From: CBDFLD01 sp965249005
Lineage (GTDB): Bacteria > Acidobacteriota > UBA6911
NCBI GenBank assembly: GCA_965249005.1
Contig: CBDFLD010000005.1
Span: forward strand, 1 to 43,563
Direction of reading: 5' to 3'
DNA length: 43,563 nt
Under the pieces are notes generated by a model. That model had not been told where the DNA came from, made no database searches, and saw nothing but the letters and a program-made list of their open reading frames with translations. Shown here piece by piece: positions 17,677 through 26,782 of this stretch. A program made the position numbers and the translations under genes. Positions within the stretch are counted from its first letter, which is position 1. Each line of letters starts with the position of its first letter.

Positions 17677-17719
17677 GGGACATCTCCCACGTTTCCTTCG
17701 GAAACATGGGAGACGTCCC
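17677..17719. repeat. Long imperfect hairpin (20-bp arms, 3-nt loop)
   Basis: The left arm 17677-17696 (gggacatctcccacgtttcc) and the right arm 17700-17719 (ggaaacatgggagacgtccc) are complementary except for two positions that become G-U pairs in one RNA strand. The loop is ttc. The motif gacgtccct is repeated once more just after the right arm. It lies 29 bp upstream of the EF-hand gene's start (minus strand). It looks like a REP- or MITE-type dispersed palindrome, and it could also end transcription from either side. Confidence 0.7.
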
Positions 17720-17976
17720 TTGGACGTCCCTAGCGCGGCTCACTAGTCCCAAAATAAGCGAGGTATGAGCTCGCTCGGAAAATCGTTTGCCTTTTCCGAA
17801 TATCTCGTGGATTTCAGCTCCTTGTGCGTAACAGGGAAAGCAAAGAGAAACACAAGAGACAAACCTTCCATTGGTTGTCTGGATCACTTGATCTTGTTTG
17901 TCTCTGTTATGCCCTTCCTTTCGCCCGCCACTCTTGCTCCGCCGGGGGTACGGGCTCACCCGCCGGCGAGGCGCCT

Positions 17977-19482
17977 TCAAGTAAACCTGAGTTGCCTGAT
18001 ATAGTCGAACGTCGCCAAAAAGGTTTCGAGATGCTTGCTATAGGCCAATATCCTGTAAACGAGGCGACGACCGGTTCTTACAATCTGACAGGGTATTTGC
18101 ACAAAGTTCACCAGGAAGCGTTTGAACTCCATCCTCAAGATATCACGACGTACTGTCGGCGCCTGCGTCACCAGGCCATACCAGGCCTTCAGATTCCACG
18201 CCAGCGATGCGATGACCATGTAGGCCCAGTTCGATACCAGACTGTCCGAAGGCATCCTCAAGGCGTTCACTCCACTCTTGAGCTGACCGATGACGTTTTC
18301 CTGGTTGCAGCGATCGTTGGCAAAAAGGACCACTTCTCCCATCGTCATCTCCCGATCGTTGGTGATGTAGAAGAAGTACCGGACCTCATCAAACAGCCGG
18401 TGCTCCCCCTTTTCGATCGTGAGGTTCTTCCGAACCACAACCATGCGATAGGTTTTCTTACAGTGTCCGGGACGATAGTCAAACTCGGCGACCTGCTCGC
18501 TCTGCAGGCGGATGTTCTTGAATTCTCTCTCCTTGATTACTTGTTCTTTGACGTTTTCCGGACGGCGCCGTTCTTCGCTCTTGACCTCATAACGAGGAGG
18601 CCGCTCGAGCGGTTTCCATTGTCTCTCCGGCAGGGCATCGGCCATCCCGACCAGGTTCGGCTTGGCGTCATAACCAAAGACAAAACCAACCCGCTCGTCC
18701 CAGCGATCGAAGTTTCTCGTCAGCGAGAAATCCGTGTCGCCCCGAAGCCAGACCTTCGTAAACACCGACGACACCAGATCGATTGCCCGGTCCATCCACT
18801 CGGCCGCTCCGTCGGAAGAGGGACGGTTGCCCGGCCGATTCATCAGATAGAGGACCTCATTCGTATTGGCCAAGGTCACGATCAACGGTGCGTAACCCCA
18901 GATCCCGTTGTAGGCAATGTCCATTCCTTCCTTGCATTCCCCCAAGGTTCCGGCGACGGTCCCGTCCACGTCGATGATGGCCTCCTTCCGGAAGGAAGCA
19001 TCCTGCAACTTCCACACCTTGGTTCGGGTTTCATTGATGGTTTCCTGAAGTCCGAAGATCCAATCCTCATCGAAACGACGGAGGAAATCTCCAGCCGTCG
19101 TGGGATCCGGAATCCTCTCGGCTCCCAGTCCGTTCATGTAGGTCTCATCCTGGCGCAACCGCTCGATATCTTCGAGACAGGTTCCACCCGACAAGACGTT
19201 GTATGCGATGTTCAGTACATGATCGGATTCCCAGTAAGGAAAGTGGTACTTGAGCAAAACGATGTTTCTGTTGATATCTTTGTCCAATCCAAGCTTACAC
19301 ACGAGCTTGTGAATGGCTCCGATACCACCAGATCCGATGGCGCGCGTTCTCTCGGCGATCTCGTAGTAGGTGTTGGAGTCCTTGAACATAGGATCGGACC
19401 GGTCCTCAAACTGATTTCTTTCCAACCGGCGTGTAAGATTTTGCTTGTCTCGGAGGAGGATTCTGTGGTTTCTTTTATTCAC
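17977..19482 (-). CDS. IS1380-family transposase
   Basis: A 501-residue DDE transposase starting at GTG 19482. The catalytic triad of the IS1380 group is recognisable: first Asp in AIIDVDGTVAGT, second in WLRGDTDFSLT and the Glu in NDRCNQENVIGQLKSGV. The long C-terminal part with WNLKAWYGL is also typical. Length is full and the frame is intact, so the element may be active. I could not fix the terminal inverted repeats: candidates flanking the gene did not pair convincingly, so element borders are left open within about 17.76-19.7 kb. A long antisense open frame over this gene is a shadow. Confidence 0.9.
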   Translation of the reverse strand: MNKRNHRILLRDKQNLTRRLERNQFEDRSDPMFKDSNTYYEIAERTRAIGSGGIGAIHKLVCKLGLDKDINRNIVLLKYHFPYWESDHVLNIAYNVLSGGTCLEDIERLRQDETYMNGLGAERIPDPTTAGDFLRRFDEDWIFGLQETINETRTKVWKLQDASFRKEAIIDVDGTVAGTLGECKEGMDIAYNGIWGYAPLIVTLANTNEVLYLMNRPGNRPSSDGAAEWMDRAIDLVSSVFTKVWLRGDTDFSLTRNFDRWDERVGFVFGYDAKPNLVGMADALPERQWKPLERPPRYEVKSEERRRPENVKEQVIKEREFKNIRLQSEQVAEFDYRPGHCKKTYRMVVVRKNLTIEKGEHRLFDEVRYFFYITNDREMTMGEVVLFANDRCNQENVIGQLKSGVNALRMPSDSLVSNWAYMVIASLAWNLKAWYGLVTQAPTVRRDILRMEFKRFLVNFVQIPCQIVRTGRRLVYRILAYSKHLETFLATFDYIRQLRFT

Positions 19483-19985
19483 CTGGAATGTGCTCCTTTC
19501 GGGATGTCTTGTAAATATATCAAACGCATTTTATCCCGTAACGGCGCACGTTCCAGGGCTTTTCTTCCTCCTCATGCAAAAAATCACGCTGGACTAAGGC
19601 CTAGTAGCAGCCCGTATAAGTTCTTCATGGATCGTCTCCCGTGTGTCCGCGCCGAAATCACGTCCAACCATACCAGCTATCGAGAGAAAGCGGGCAGTGT
19701 AGCGTCTGGCGATCTCTACTTTGGATGAACTAAAGGAATGATGGCCTCGAAGGGCTCCCGTTTTTAGTTCCATCCGGGTTGATCGCGAGAGTATAATTGC
19801 CCGGATCCGCCAGCTGTTGCTGCTTTGAATTCGGGGCATGAAGGAGCCCCCGGTCCTACGCAGGAAAATGGAATTCTTGGAACTTCAACGCATGACAGAA
19901 GCACGAATACGGTTTGTGAGAGAGTAGTCATCGGGCAGACAGGAGCAAGGAGTCATCTCAAACAGCACGGAACGGAGGAAGGCAA
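19483..19985. other. Noncoding right flank of IS1380 gene
   Basis: About 500 bases between the transposase and the dehalogenase. A minus-strand open frame (19594-19839) contains a protein-like stretch (SSKVEIARRYTARFLSIAGM, then VGRDFGADTRETIHEEL) that I cannot assign; it may be the tail of a gene interrupted by the IS. No terminator is obvious. The last bases, cggaggaaggcaa, form a strong ribosome binding site for the GTG start at 19986. Confidence 0.4.
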
Positions 19986-20867
19986 GTGGGTAGTCATAAG
20001 ATTTCAGAGGTCGATCCCTATGATCGAAAGCGCGTCGCAGTATTGGATAGCGAGATATCCTATCTTGATGTCGGTGCCGGCGATCCGGTGGTGTTTTTCC
20101 ATGGCAATGGTACTTTTTCTTACGTATGGCGCAATATTATTCCTTACGTGGAGCCGCTCGGACGCTGTATCGCACCAGATTTGATGGGGTGTGGTCACTC
20201 GGGAGACATCCCCGGGGGATCGTACCGTATCGTGGACCACCTAAGGTATATAGACGCTTGGTTTGAGGCATTAGATCTCGGCAACAGCATTAATCTTGTT
20301 CTGCACGATTGGGGCGGTCCTATCGGATTCGATTGGGCGTATCGCCACAAAAAGCAGATAAAGAGCATCACCTATATGGAAACCTTGGTCCAACCATTGG
20401 ATTGGGATGACTGGCCAGAAATAAGAGTAGACATATTCAAGTCGTTTCGCTCACCCATGGGTGAGGACATGGTTCTACGGGATAATCTCTTTCTCGAGAC
20501 CATCGAGACTCGTATGGTACGGAATTTGACGGAGAAGGAGATGGAAGCCTATCGCGAACGGTATGCAGAACCGGGCGAATCTCGGCGGCCTACCTTGACT
20601 TTTGCCAGGGAGTGCCCGATAGGGGGAGAACCAACCGACGTCATCGAAATGATCAACCGCTGCGGAAAGTGGTTATCTACCAGTGATGTGCCGAAGCTGT
20701 TTATCAATGCATATCCGGGCTCCATCTTGACAGGACGACAGCGAGAGTTTTGCCGAAGCTGGCCTAACCAGCAAGAGAGAATGGTGATAGGCATTCATTA
20801 CATCCAGGAAGATTCTCCACACCTGATTGGGGAAGGAATCGCCGATTTTCTCAAATCAATCGGCTGA
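19986..20867 (+). CDS. Haloalkane dehalogenase
   Basis: A 293-residue alpha/beta-hydrolase with all haloalkane dehalogenase residues of the LinB/DhaA subfamily. It has halide-binding Asn41 in HGNGTFSYVWRN, nucleophile Asp108 and halide-binding Trp109 in LHDWGGPIGF, catalytic acid Glu132 in YMET, and base His271 in GIHYIQEDSPHLIG. Numbering is within two residues of DhaA (N41, D106, W107, E130, H272). It hydrolyses carbon-halogen bonds to an alcohol plus halide in the cytosol; no signal peptide is present. GTG 19986 follows a strong ggagg site. Two catabolic-type genes follow on the same strand. Its codon and residue use is more AT-rich and Ile-rich than the neighbours, which may indicate transfer. 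Confidence 0.9.
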   Translation: MGSHKISEVDPYDRKRVAVLDSEISYLDVGAGDPVVFFHGNGTFSYVWRNIIPYVEPLGRCIAPDLMGCGHSGDIPGGSYRIVDHLRYIDAWFEALDLGNSINLVLHDWGGPIGFDWAYRHKKQIKSITYMETLVQPLDWDDWPEIRVDIFKSFRSPMGEDMVLRDNLFLETIETRMVRNLTEKEMEAYRERYAEPGESRRPTLTFARECPIGGEPTDVIEMINRCGKWLSTSDVPKLFINAYPGSILTGRQREFCRSWPNQQERMVIGIHYIQEDSPHLIGEGIADFLKSIG

Positions 20868-20922
20868 ATCTGACACATTCTCGATCATCTTCCAAATCGC
20901 AAGGCTCTGCAAAGGGGGACAG

Positions 20923-22200
20923 GTGAACAAGGCTCTTCAGATCCCAAGCATGTTCCGCGCTCGTCAGACCTTCACTCGGCCGCGCGTTGAAGACGTCGCC
21001 GGCGAGGTTCGGTCGGAACTCGAACGCCTGTTTCCTTCGGGAAGCATCGCCTCGGGCGCGAAAATCGGCGTGACCGTGGGTAGTCGTGGCATCACGGGAA
21101 TCGCCACCATCGCGCTTGCGGCGGTCGACTTCCTCAAGAGTCGCGACGCGGCCCCGTTCATCATCCCCGCGATGGGAAGCCACGGCGGCGCGGAAGCTGA
21201 GGCTCAGGCGCACCTGATCGCCCACTACGGCGTCTCCGAGGAGACGATGGAGTGCCCGGTTCATGCCGCGATGGAAACACGCAGTCTGGGACGATCGAAC
21301 AACGGGGTCGAGGCGCTGATCGCCGAGGCGGCATGGGAGGCGGACGGCATTCTCCTGATGAACCGGGTCAAGCCGCACACGGACTACAAGGGGCAAATCG
21401 AGAGCGGCCTGACGAAGATCTGTGCCATCGGGTTGGGCAAGTACAACGGTGCTCAAACGATCCACCGCAACCTTTTCAGTGTGGGACTCGGGGCCGCAAT
21501 CCGCGGCGTCACCGAGAAGATCATCAGCAGCGGCAAGATCATCGGCGGACTCGCGATCCTCGAGAACGCCTACCACGAGACTGCGAAGATCGCCGGAGTC
21601 AGCCTCGACGGGTTTTTCGAGACGGAAGAGAAGCTGCTCGAGGAAGCGAAGGGATTGATGGCACGGCTACCGCTCGACGAGATCGACGTCCTCCTCTGCG
21701 ACCGCATGGGCAAAAACATCTCGGGCGCCGGGCTGGACACGAATATCATAGGCCGCAACGTCTACGGATACGTCCAAGGTGTACCGTGGTGCGACGGCAT
21801 GGCGAGTGTCATGCGCATCATCGTCAGCGACCTGTCCGAGGAGAGTGACGGAAACGCCGTCGGAATGGGAATGATCGACTTCGTGACCCAGAGGTTCATC
21901 GAGAAGGTGAATCACCGCGTGACGACGCTCAACGCGCTGACCGCTTGCTCCCCGGCGGGGGCGCGCACCCCAGTGGTTTGTCCGAACGACCGCGACGCCC
22001 TCGAGGCGGCGATACGCACCTCGCCGAACCGCCCCGATGGTCCTCTGCTCGTCCACGTCCGGGATACTCTCGAGCTGGAGGACGTGTATCTCTCCGAGGC
22101 TTGTCTGCCGCTCGTCGCCGACCGGGAGGATATCGAAGTGCGCACCGAGCTCGCTCCGCTGTCGTTCGATGACGGGGGATACGTCAGGACGCCTTTCTGA
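20923..22200 (+). CDS. LarA-like DUF2088 protein
   Basis: A 425-residue protein of the DUF2088/lactate racemase N-terminal family. Visible features are GVTVGSRGITGI, PAMGSHGGAEAEAQ (the GSHGG motif), NRVKPHTDYKG, AIGLGKYNGAQTIH and DRMGKNISGAGLDTNI. In LarA the domain binds a nickel-pincer nucleotide and interconverts D- and L-2-hydroxy acids; many DUF2088 members lack proof of that activity. I chose GTG 20923, preceded by aaaggggga; an upstream start at 20827 would overlap the dehalogenase and adds no conserved sequence. The spacing of 55 bp from the dehalogenase and of the same order from the next gene suggests one transcription unit. Confidence 0.8.
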   Translation: MNKALQIPSMFRARQTFTRPRVEDVAGEVRSELERLFPSGSIASGAKIGVTVGSRGITGIATIALAAVDFLKSRDAAPFIIPAMGSHGGAEAEAQAHLIAHYGVSEETMECPVHAAMETRSLGRSNNGVEALIAEAAWEADGILLMNRVKPHTDYKGQIESGLTKICAIGLGKYNGAQTIHRNLFSVGLGAAIRGVTEKIISSGKIIGGLAILENAYHETAKIAGVSLDGFFETEEKLLEEAKGLMARLPLDEIDVLLCDRMGKNISGAGLDTNIIGRNVYGYVQGVPWCDGMASVMRIIVSDLSEESDGNAVGMGMIDFVTQRFIEKVNHRVTTLNALTACSPAGARTPVVCPNDRDALEAAIRTSPNRPDGPLLVHVRDTLELEDVYLSEACLPLVADREDIEVRTELAPLSFDDGGYVRTPF

Positions 22201-22255
22201 CCGACAGGAAGCGGGCGGGCGTCGTTGGCCGTAAAATGCTGCCCGGTAGTTTACA

Positions 22256-23080
22256 ATGTCCGAGCAAACACCATTGCCATCCTCATCCTCCGGCGGAAAG
22301 CAAGGGGTCCGTCTGGACGACTTCGTCGATGAGCTCCTGGGTTTTTCGCAAACGAAGCGTTTCGAGCGCAAAAGCAGGCTTCCCATCTCGACTTTGACCC
22401 TGGATCAAGCCTATGAGGTGCAATCTCGCCTCGTAAGACGCCAGGTCCAGCAGGGAAAGAGGATCGGCGGCTACAAAGTCGGCTGCACCAGCCGGCCGAT
22501 CCGGGAACAGTTCGGCCTGACCGAGCCGGTGACAGCGCGACTCCTGCACCCCGATGTCTACTTCGGCGACAACCGACTGCCGTGGGAGGACTATGTGGGT
22601 TGTGCCGTCGAGGCGGAGCTCGTTTTCGGAATCGGCAAAGACGTCACCGCACCCTTCGGAGATCGGGAAGAAGCGCGCGCGGCAATCGAGTTTGTGTCTC
22701 CAGGCATAGGGATTCATAACTTCTGGTTCTTGTACGGTGAGCCGACGACTCCAGAGCTCATTGCCAGAAACGGCATCCATGCAGGCCTGGTGGTCGGTAG
22801 CCGCAAGACGCTTCCGAAGGACCTCGATCTCGAAATGGAAGGGGTCGGCTGTTTCGTCGACGGCGAACTGAAGGCGTCGGGAATATCAGCCGAGACCATG
22901 GGAAACCCGCTGAACTCTCTCGTGTGGTTATCTAGGAGGCTGGTCGCACGCGGAGACACTCTCAAGGCCGGAGAGCTGGTGATACCAGGGGCCGCGGTCC
23001 AGCTAGTGGAAGTTCCCAAGGGCTCAATGGTTCGGAGTTGTTTTACCAGTTGCGGGGAGGTGGCGGCGGAGTTTTTCTAG
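22256..23080 (+). CDS. 2-keto-4-pentenoate hydratase/FAH-superfamily protein
   Basis: A 274-residue protein of the MhpD/2-oxo-3-hexenedioate decarboxylase group within the fumarylacetoacetate hydrolase superfamily. Shown by GGYKVGCTSRPIREQFG, the metal-binding VEAELVFGIGKDV, the conserved aromatic region GIHNFWF, GLVVGSR and GNPLNSLVWL near the C-terminus. Family members hydrate 2-hydroxypenta-2,4-dienoate or decarboxylate 2-oxo-hexenedioate in meta-cleavage pathways. Here no ring-cleavage dioxygenase is nearby, so the substrate is open. The ATG at 22256 has only a weak ribosome binding site. It is the last gene of the 20-23 kb catabolic cluster. Confidence 0.8.
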   Translation: MSEQTPLPSSSSGGKQGVRLDDFVDELLGFSQTKRFERKSRLPISTLTLDQAYEVQSRLVRRQVQQGKRIGGYKVGCTSRPIREQFGLTEPVTARLLHPDVYFGDNRLPWEDYVGCAVEAELVFGIGKDVTAPFGDREEARAAIEFVSPGIGIHNFWFLYGEPTTPELIARNGIHAGLVVGSRKTLPKDLDLEMEGVGCFVDGELKASGISAETMGNPLNSLVWLSRRLVARGDTLKAGELVIPGAAVQLVEVPKGSMVRSCFTSCGEVAAEFF

Positions 23081-23407
23081 AAAAGATCAGCCGTCAGCTA
23101 TCAGCGCTGACTGGCGCAACGCGCCAGTCGCTTGGGAACGTAACTGCGCAGCGCACCGTGAAAAAACGTGGTTTTTGACGATTTGCTAAGTTACACGCAT
23201 AGCAGCAGATCCGCGAGCAGTTACTTAAGAGCTAACCCGGTGCTGCTCACGGAGTGAGCGGCCTACGATAGGGGTAGGTCTTACCTCGACGAGGATTGAC
23301 GGACCAAACGAGTGTGTATGCCTGACGAGGACTTTCACCTCGCTGGTCAAACACGCTCACAGGCGCACTAGACGCCTCTCTCCGAGAGGCGCGAGGAAAG
23401 ACTGGAT
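23081..23407. other. Intergenic region rich in short palindromes
   Basis: No gene is seen. It contains a perfect hairpin gactggcgc/gcgccagtc at 23109-23129 (loop aac), which may end the catabolic operon although no T run follows. It also holds an inverted pair gtaactgc (23140) / gcagttac (23215) and one copy of a dispersed 22-bp repeat (23245-23266). The sequence before the hairpin alternates cagc/gctgac words, typical of small noncoding repeat elements. Confidence 0.5.
23245..23266. repeat. Dispersed palindromic repeat, copy 1
   Basis: The stem gctcac/gtgagc encloses the loop gga and is followed by ggcctac. The same 22 bases occur again at 41610-41631. With 18 kb between the two copies and no shared genes around them, this is a dispersed repeat of REP type. 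Confidence 0.75.
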
Positions 23408-23603
23408 ACGGCGACATTCGCCTCCGTATCTGGCTTCGCATGGCCTCAGGGGTTGGGCCCTGGGGCAGTGATTCCTCCACCAGGGCCGTGCCTTCTCTTT
23501 GCTCGAAAAGGAATACCCCGTGACGATTGGCTGAGGCGATGTCCACATCCTCATCGGCATCCACGTCCTCGACCGCTCGCCAACAACGACCGTCTGCCCT
23601 CAC
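23408..23603 (-). pseudogene. FG-GAP-type gene fragment
   Basis: A minus-strand frame reads AVEDVDADEDVDIASANRHG followed by VFLFEQREGTALVEE. This is the calcium-loop and strand pattern of a single FG-GAP/VCBS repeat (D-x-D-x-D...D) with the usual following phenylalanine-rich strand. Nothing like a full gene surrounds it, and downstream the frame becomes repetitive noncoding sequence. I read it as the residue of a larger FG-GAP gene. Confidence 0.4.
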
Positions 23604-23612
23604 GCCGCGAGC

Positions 23613-25367
23613 TTACTGGCTGAATCGTTCCCCCGCCCGGTCTATCTCCGCCTCGATGTCGCTCCCCTCATGAAACCAAAGGCGCCCTTTCACCCTGACG
23701 GTCTCGCCTACCGGACAGTCCGGAAACATCGGATCCGAATGCATACACGGCACGGGGGGATTTTCCCATAGACGCCCATGTTCCCAGGCGGTCAGAATCC
23801 ACTTGTCTCCGGTGTCTGCCTTCACAGCCGCGACCCGATCTCGAAGTACTTTGTTGTCGTGCGTCTGGCGGTCAAAGCCACCGGCGCCCTTCAGCATCAC
23901 GCAGACCATGGCGCGTAGACCCGTCAGCTCTTCAGTAGATCCATTCTGAACCCACACTTCCATGTCCACGTGGTTCCGAGCAGGCCGCAACGACGAGCCG
24001 ATCGTGACGCCGTTGGGAAGTGTCTGGCGTCTGCTCAACCCGCCATCGGCCGAGCGGCTCCAGTCCACGTTTTCCAGCCACCGGTTCTTCTCGGTCCACA
24101 TGGTCGGGATGTGCGCATGGGCAAGGAATGCCAGACGATTATTGATGAAGACCGCTTCCGGAAGATCAACGACAACATAGCTCTCGGGATCCCAGGGCAA
24201 AAAGATGCTGGCCTTGGTTCCCCGCTGCGGGTCCATGGCTCCCTCGAGAAATCCGGTGCGAGGGTGACGTCCCCCCGGATACGGCAAAGCCCGCAAAGAC
24301 TCCGCAGGTCCCGGCATGGGTGGACTCGTATCGATGTTGGCGTCCGCCACGAGCTTTCTTGCCTTGTCCACGGAGTATCCCGTTACCTGCGAAATCTCTT
24401 CCCAGGTATAGCGATGGTCGCGCCGCATATTTGTCAGCCAGAAATTTAGATCCTCTCGGGTAGCGATCATTTCGGTGGGCAGAACGACTCGGGACTCGGG
24501 AAACCCGGACAGGAAGCGAACCTCCAGCAGCGGATCCTTCGGTTCTTCCGCGGGCAAATACTCTTCGACATCTTTCAGGGCGATGACCTTGAAATTCTGC
24601 TCTTTCAGATAGTTCATGCATTTCTTGAAGAGCTCTCGTTCGGAACCCGCAGGTCCATGAGGGTCCGGGATTCCATGAAACTGCAACACCACGATCCTGT
24701 TCTTTCCTGCCTGACCGACGATTTGTTTGAAAGCATCGAGATTCGGACCTGTGACTCCCGTGGTGGGAATCAGCAGCCGATGATGTCTTCGGGGATCATA
24801 TAGCGGGCCCAGTTGCCCCGTTCCCGCCTGGATTTCAGGTCCTACACCGCGACGGGCAAATTTGTAGCCGGCCTCCTTCAGAACTTTCAGCCCTTCCGGG
24901 CCAAACTGATTGCCCGTATGCGCATAGCTGACCGGTCGAGGAACGCCGACTCTCTCGAGTGCATGTTCCACCAGAGCCAGTTCACCCGACAATCTGGCCG
25001 CGTCTCTTGGCACCGCAAATGGCGCGTGGGTCCAGCTATAGTTGCCGATTTCAAATCCCATTTGATGAATCTCCGCAATCTCCTCCCAGGTCATGTAATC
25101 GCTCGGCCTAGCGTAAGGATCGGGAGACTCGATCATCCAGCAATGAGTAACGAAGAAACTCGTCCCAAACCCCAATTCCTCGAGGAACGGCGCCACAAAA
25201 GTTCGGTGATTCTTGACCGCGTCGTCAAAGGTCAGGACAACAACTTTTTCTTCCGCGTCGGTTTCTGCCTGGGCCGTAGGCAAAAACAGTGTTGCAAACG
25301 GACCAAGAACAAGCCAGGCAGTCGCCCAAAGGACTGTGATCCCAATCTTTCTGACCTGAGCACGCAT
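23613..25367 (-). CDS. Secreted polysaccharide deacetylase (NodB-like)
   Basis: A 584-residue exported protein. The signal peptide spans roughly residues 1-34, with cleavage after TAQA. The NodB domain (about 40-270) shows the catalytic TFDDA motif, SFFVTHCWM, EIGNYSWTHAPF, the RRGVGPEIQ region and VVLQFHGIPD. Such enzymes remove acetyl groups from chitin, xylan or peptidoglycan using a metal bound by Asp-His-His. In the second motif the first His (normally NHSWTH) is Tyr here, so metal binding may be altered. Residues about 290-380 include a helical segment (TWEEISQVTGYSVDKARK), and the C-terminal 200 residues form an unrecognised, beta-rich domain. The gene is alone on its strand and neighbours sulfatases and esterases, which suggests polysaccharide processing. 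Confidence 0.82.
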   Translation of the reverse strand: MRAQVRKIGITVLWATAWLVLGPFATLFLPTAQAETDAEEKVVVLTFDDAVKNHRTFVAPFLEELGFGTSFFVTHCWMIESPDPYARPSDYMTWEEIAEIHQMGFEIGNYSWTHAPFAVPRDAARLSGELALVEHALERVGVPRPVSYAHTGNQFGPEGLKVLKEAGYKFARRGVGPEIQAGTGQLGPLYDPRRHHRLLIPTTGVTGPNLDAFKQIVGQAGKNRIVVLQFHGIPDPHGPAGSERELFKKCMNYLKEQNFKVIALKDVEEYLPAEEPKDPLLEVRFLSGFPESRVVLPTEMIATREDLNFWLTNMRRDHRYTWEEISQVTGYSVDKARKLVADANIDTSPPMPGPAESLRALPYPGGRHPRTGFLEGAMDPQRGTKASIFLPWDPESYVVVDLPEAVFINNRLAFLAHAHIPTMWTEKNRWLENVDWSRSADGGLSRRQTLPNGVTIGSSLRPARNHVDMEVWVQNGSTEELTGLRAMVCVMLKGAGGFDRQTHDNKVLRDRVAAVKADTGDKWILTAWEHGRLWENPPVPCMHSDPMFPDCPVGETVRVKGRLWFHEGSDIEAEIDRAGERFSQ

Positions 25368-25852
25368 GTGTTTTCCCTTCCTCCTTCTCGAAAAATCTCG
25401 GTCCGTTCCCTTCTAATCCGGCAGACACTCGTACGGCTGAAGCCCTGCTCTTAATTGATGACGGAACCATGCAAGCATAATCGATGCTTGCAGATTAGAG
25501 AAGGCGTCAAGGAAAGTGTAGTTCCCACAGAAGAGGCGAGCGCTGAACCGGAAGGCCAATTTATCCTTGCAATTCTGGAATGACGAGCCACAACTGCCAG
25601 GATGATCAGCGCTGTATCAATTCGCCATGTCACAAGACATCGAAGCAATCAATGTCATCGATCTTCCGCAAGCGATATCCGGTGTCCTTGTCAGGTCCCT
25701 CAGTTCCCCCTTCTCAGATGTTATTGGTTTTACAATGCGTGTGGACCGTCTATCATAACCAGCTAATATCTGCCGATCATCACACGTTTTATTGGGTGCC
25801 CCTTTTTTTCAGCAGCCTTGCACAGTGTCGGACCCACGAAAGAAGCTGAACT
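25368..25852. other. Intergenic region upstream of the split permease
   Basis: Nearly 500 bases with no gene I can support. It holds an inverted repeat gcaagca/tgcttgc around 25470-25490 and a T-rich tract (ccctttttttc) near 25805. The start of the permease at 25853 is preceded by a weak site (gaaagaag). The regulatory signals for both flanking genes must lie here. Confidence 0.45.
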
Positions 25853-26197
25853 ATGCCAGAGTCACAAACAAGTACCTTCACAGATCGGCTTGATGCACTT
25901 TATGAGTTCGACCGCGAGCCGGTTGTCGTGGACAAGCTCTACGGTCCAGGCAACTTTGCCGGTATCTATGCCGGCGAGCATGTCGCAGGGACTGAGTTCG
26001 TCATCGGACCGCTGTTCGTTGCCCATGGCGTGGCGGCCGGCGACCTGTTTCTTGGGCTAATAGTCGGCAACTTGCTCGCCATGCTGAGTTGGGCTTTTCT
26101 GACGGCGCCAATCGCCACGCGCACGCGGTTGAACCTCTACTGGCACTTGCGGAGGATCACCGGCCCTTATCTCCTCATTATCTACAATGTTGTTAAT

Positions 26198-26782
26198 GTC
26201 CCACTCGGGGATGGGTGAAATCCCTCGCCTTCAGGCGAAGCCTTTAGGAGGCTTGCGGTACAATGATGCATGCCGAGATACCGGAAAGGATCGCACACAG
26301 TCTATGAGCTGCAATATCACTTTGTGTTTATCACGAAGTACCGCAAGCCGGTCCTGAAGGGGGACATAGCCAGAAGGACAAGAGAGCTGATCCGAGAGAT
26401 CTGTGCATCTGAGGATGTGGTGATTGTGAAAGGGAATGTGAGTCCAGATCATGTGCACTTGATGTTGAGCATGCCGCCGCAGGTGTCGCCGAGCCGAATC
26501 ATGCAGGCCGTGAAGGGGAAGAGCAGTCACCATCTAATGAGGGAATATAGGTCGGTGCAAAGGGAGTTCTGGGGCCGGCACCTGTGGGCACGAGGGTACT
26601 TTGTGTGTACGACAGGAAATGTGACGGACGAAGTGATCAAGCAGTACATTGAGCAACAAGGTGTCGAGCCCCAGGAGGACCGGGACTTTAAGATAACGGA
26701 ATAGGCCATTCTATGAGGCGAGGCCTTTAGTCGGCTTCAGCCGACGACCGAAGCCCTCGCCTTCAGGCGAGGGTAATTCACT
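26198..26782 (+). mobile_element. IS200/IS605-type insertion sequence
   Basis: A 585-bp element whose borders are set by the host gene it interrupts (gttaat on the left, gccttg on the right). No target duplication or terminal inverted repeat is seen, as expected for single-strand HUH transposition. Subterminal hairpins are visible: tcgcct/aggcga at 26225-26238 on the left, and gtcggct/agccgac at 26730-26745 and ccctcgcct/aggcgaggg at 26754-26773 on the right. It carries tnpA only. The exact cut positions could shift by a few bases. Confidence 0.85.
26270..26704 (+). CDS. tnpA: IS200-type Y1 transposase TnpA
   Basis: A 144-residue HUH-family transposase. The metal-binding motif is in SPDHVHLMLSM (H-x-H), and the catalytic tyrosine lies in the C-terminal helix IKQYIEQQG. 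The opening HTVYELQYHFVFITKYRKP and the WGRHLWARGYFVCTTGN block are characteristic. The enzyme cuts and joins single-stranded DNA at the subterminal hairpins. Length is normal and the frame is intact, so it may be active. An aggagg motif lies about 24 bases before the start. No TnpB or IscB gene accompanies it. Confidence 0.93.
   Translation: MPRYRKGSHTVYELQYHFVFITKYRKPVLKGDIARRTRELIREICASEDVVIVKGNVSPDHVHLMLSMPPQVSPSRIMQAVKGKSSHHLMREYRSVQREFWGRHLWARGYFVCTTGNVTDEVIKQYIEQQGVEPQEDRDFKITE

Noticed and set aside
17824..19728. A 634-codon open frame on the plus strand.
   Set aside because: It is antisense to the complete IS1380 transposase and shows no recognisable protein family.
20827..20922. 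Upstream start for the DUF2088 gene overlapping the dehalogenase.
   Set aside because: The added residues are not conserved-looking, while GTG 20923 has a strong ribosome binding site.
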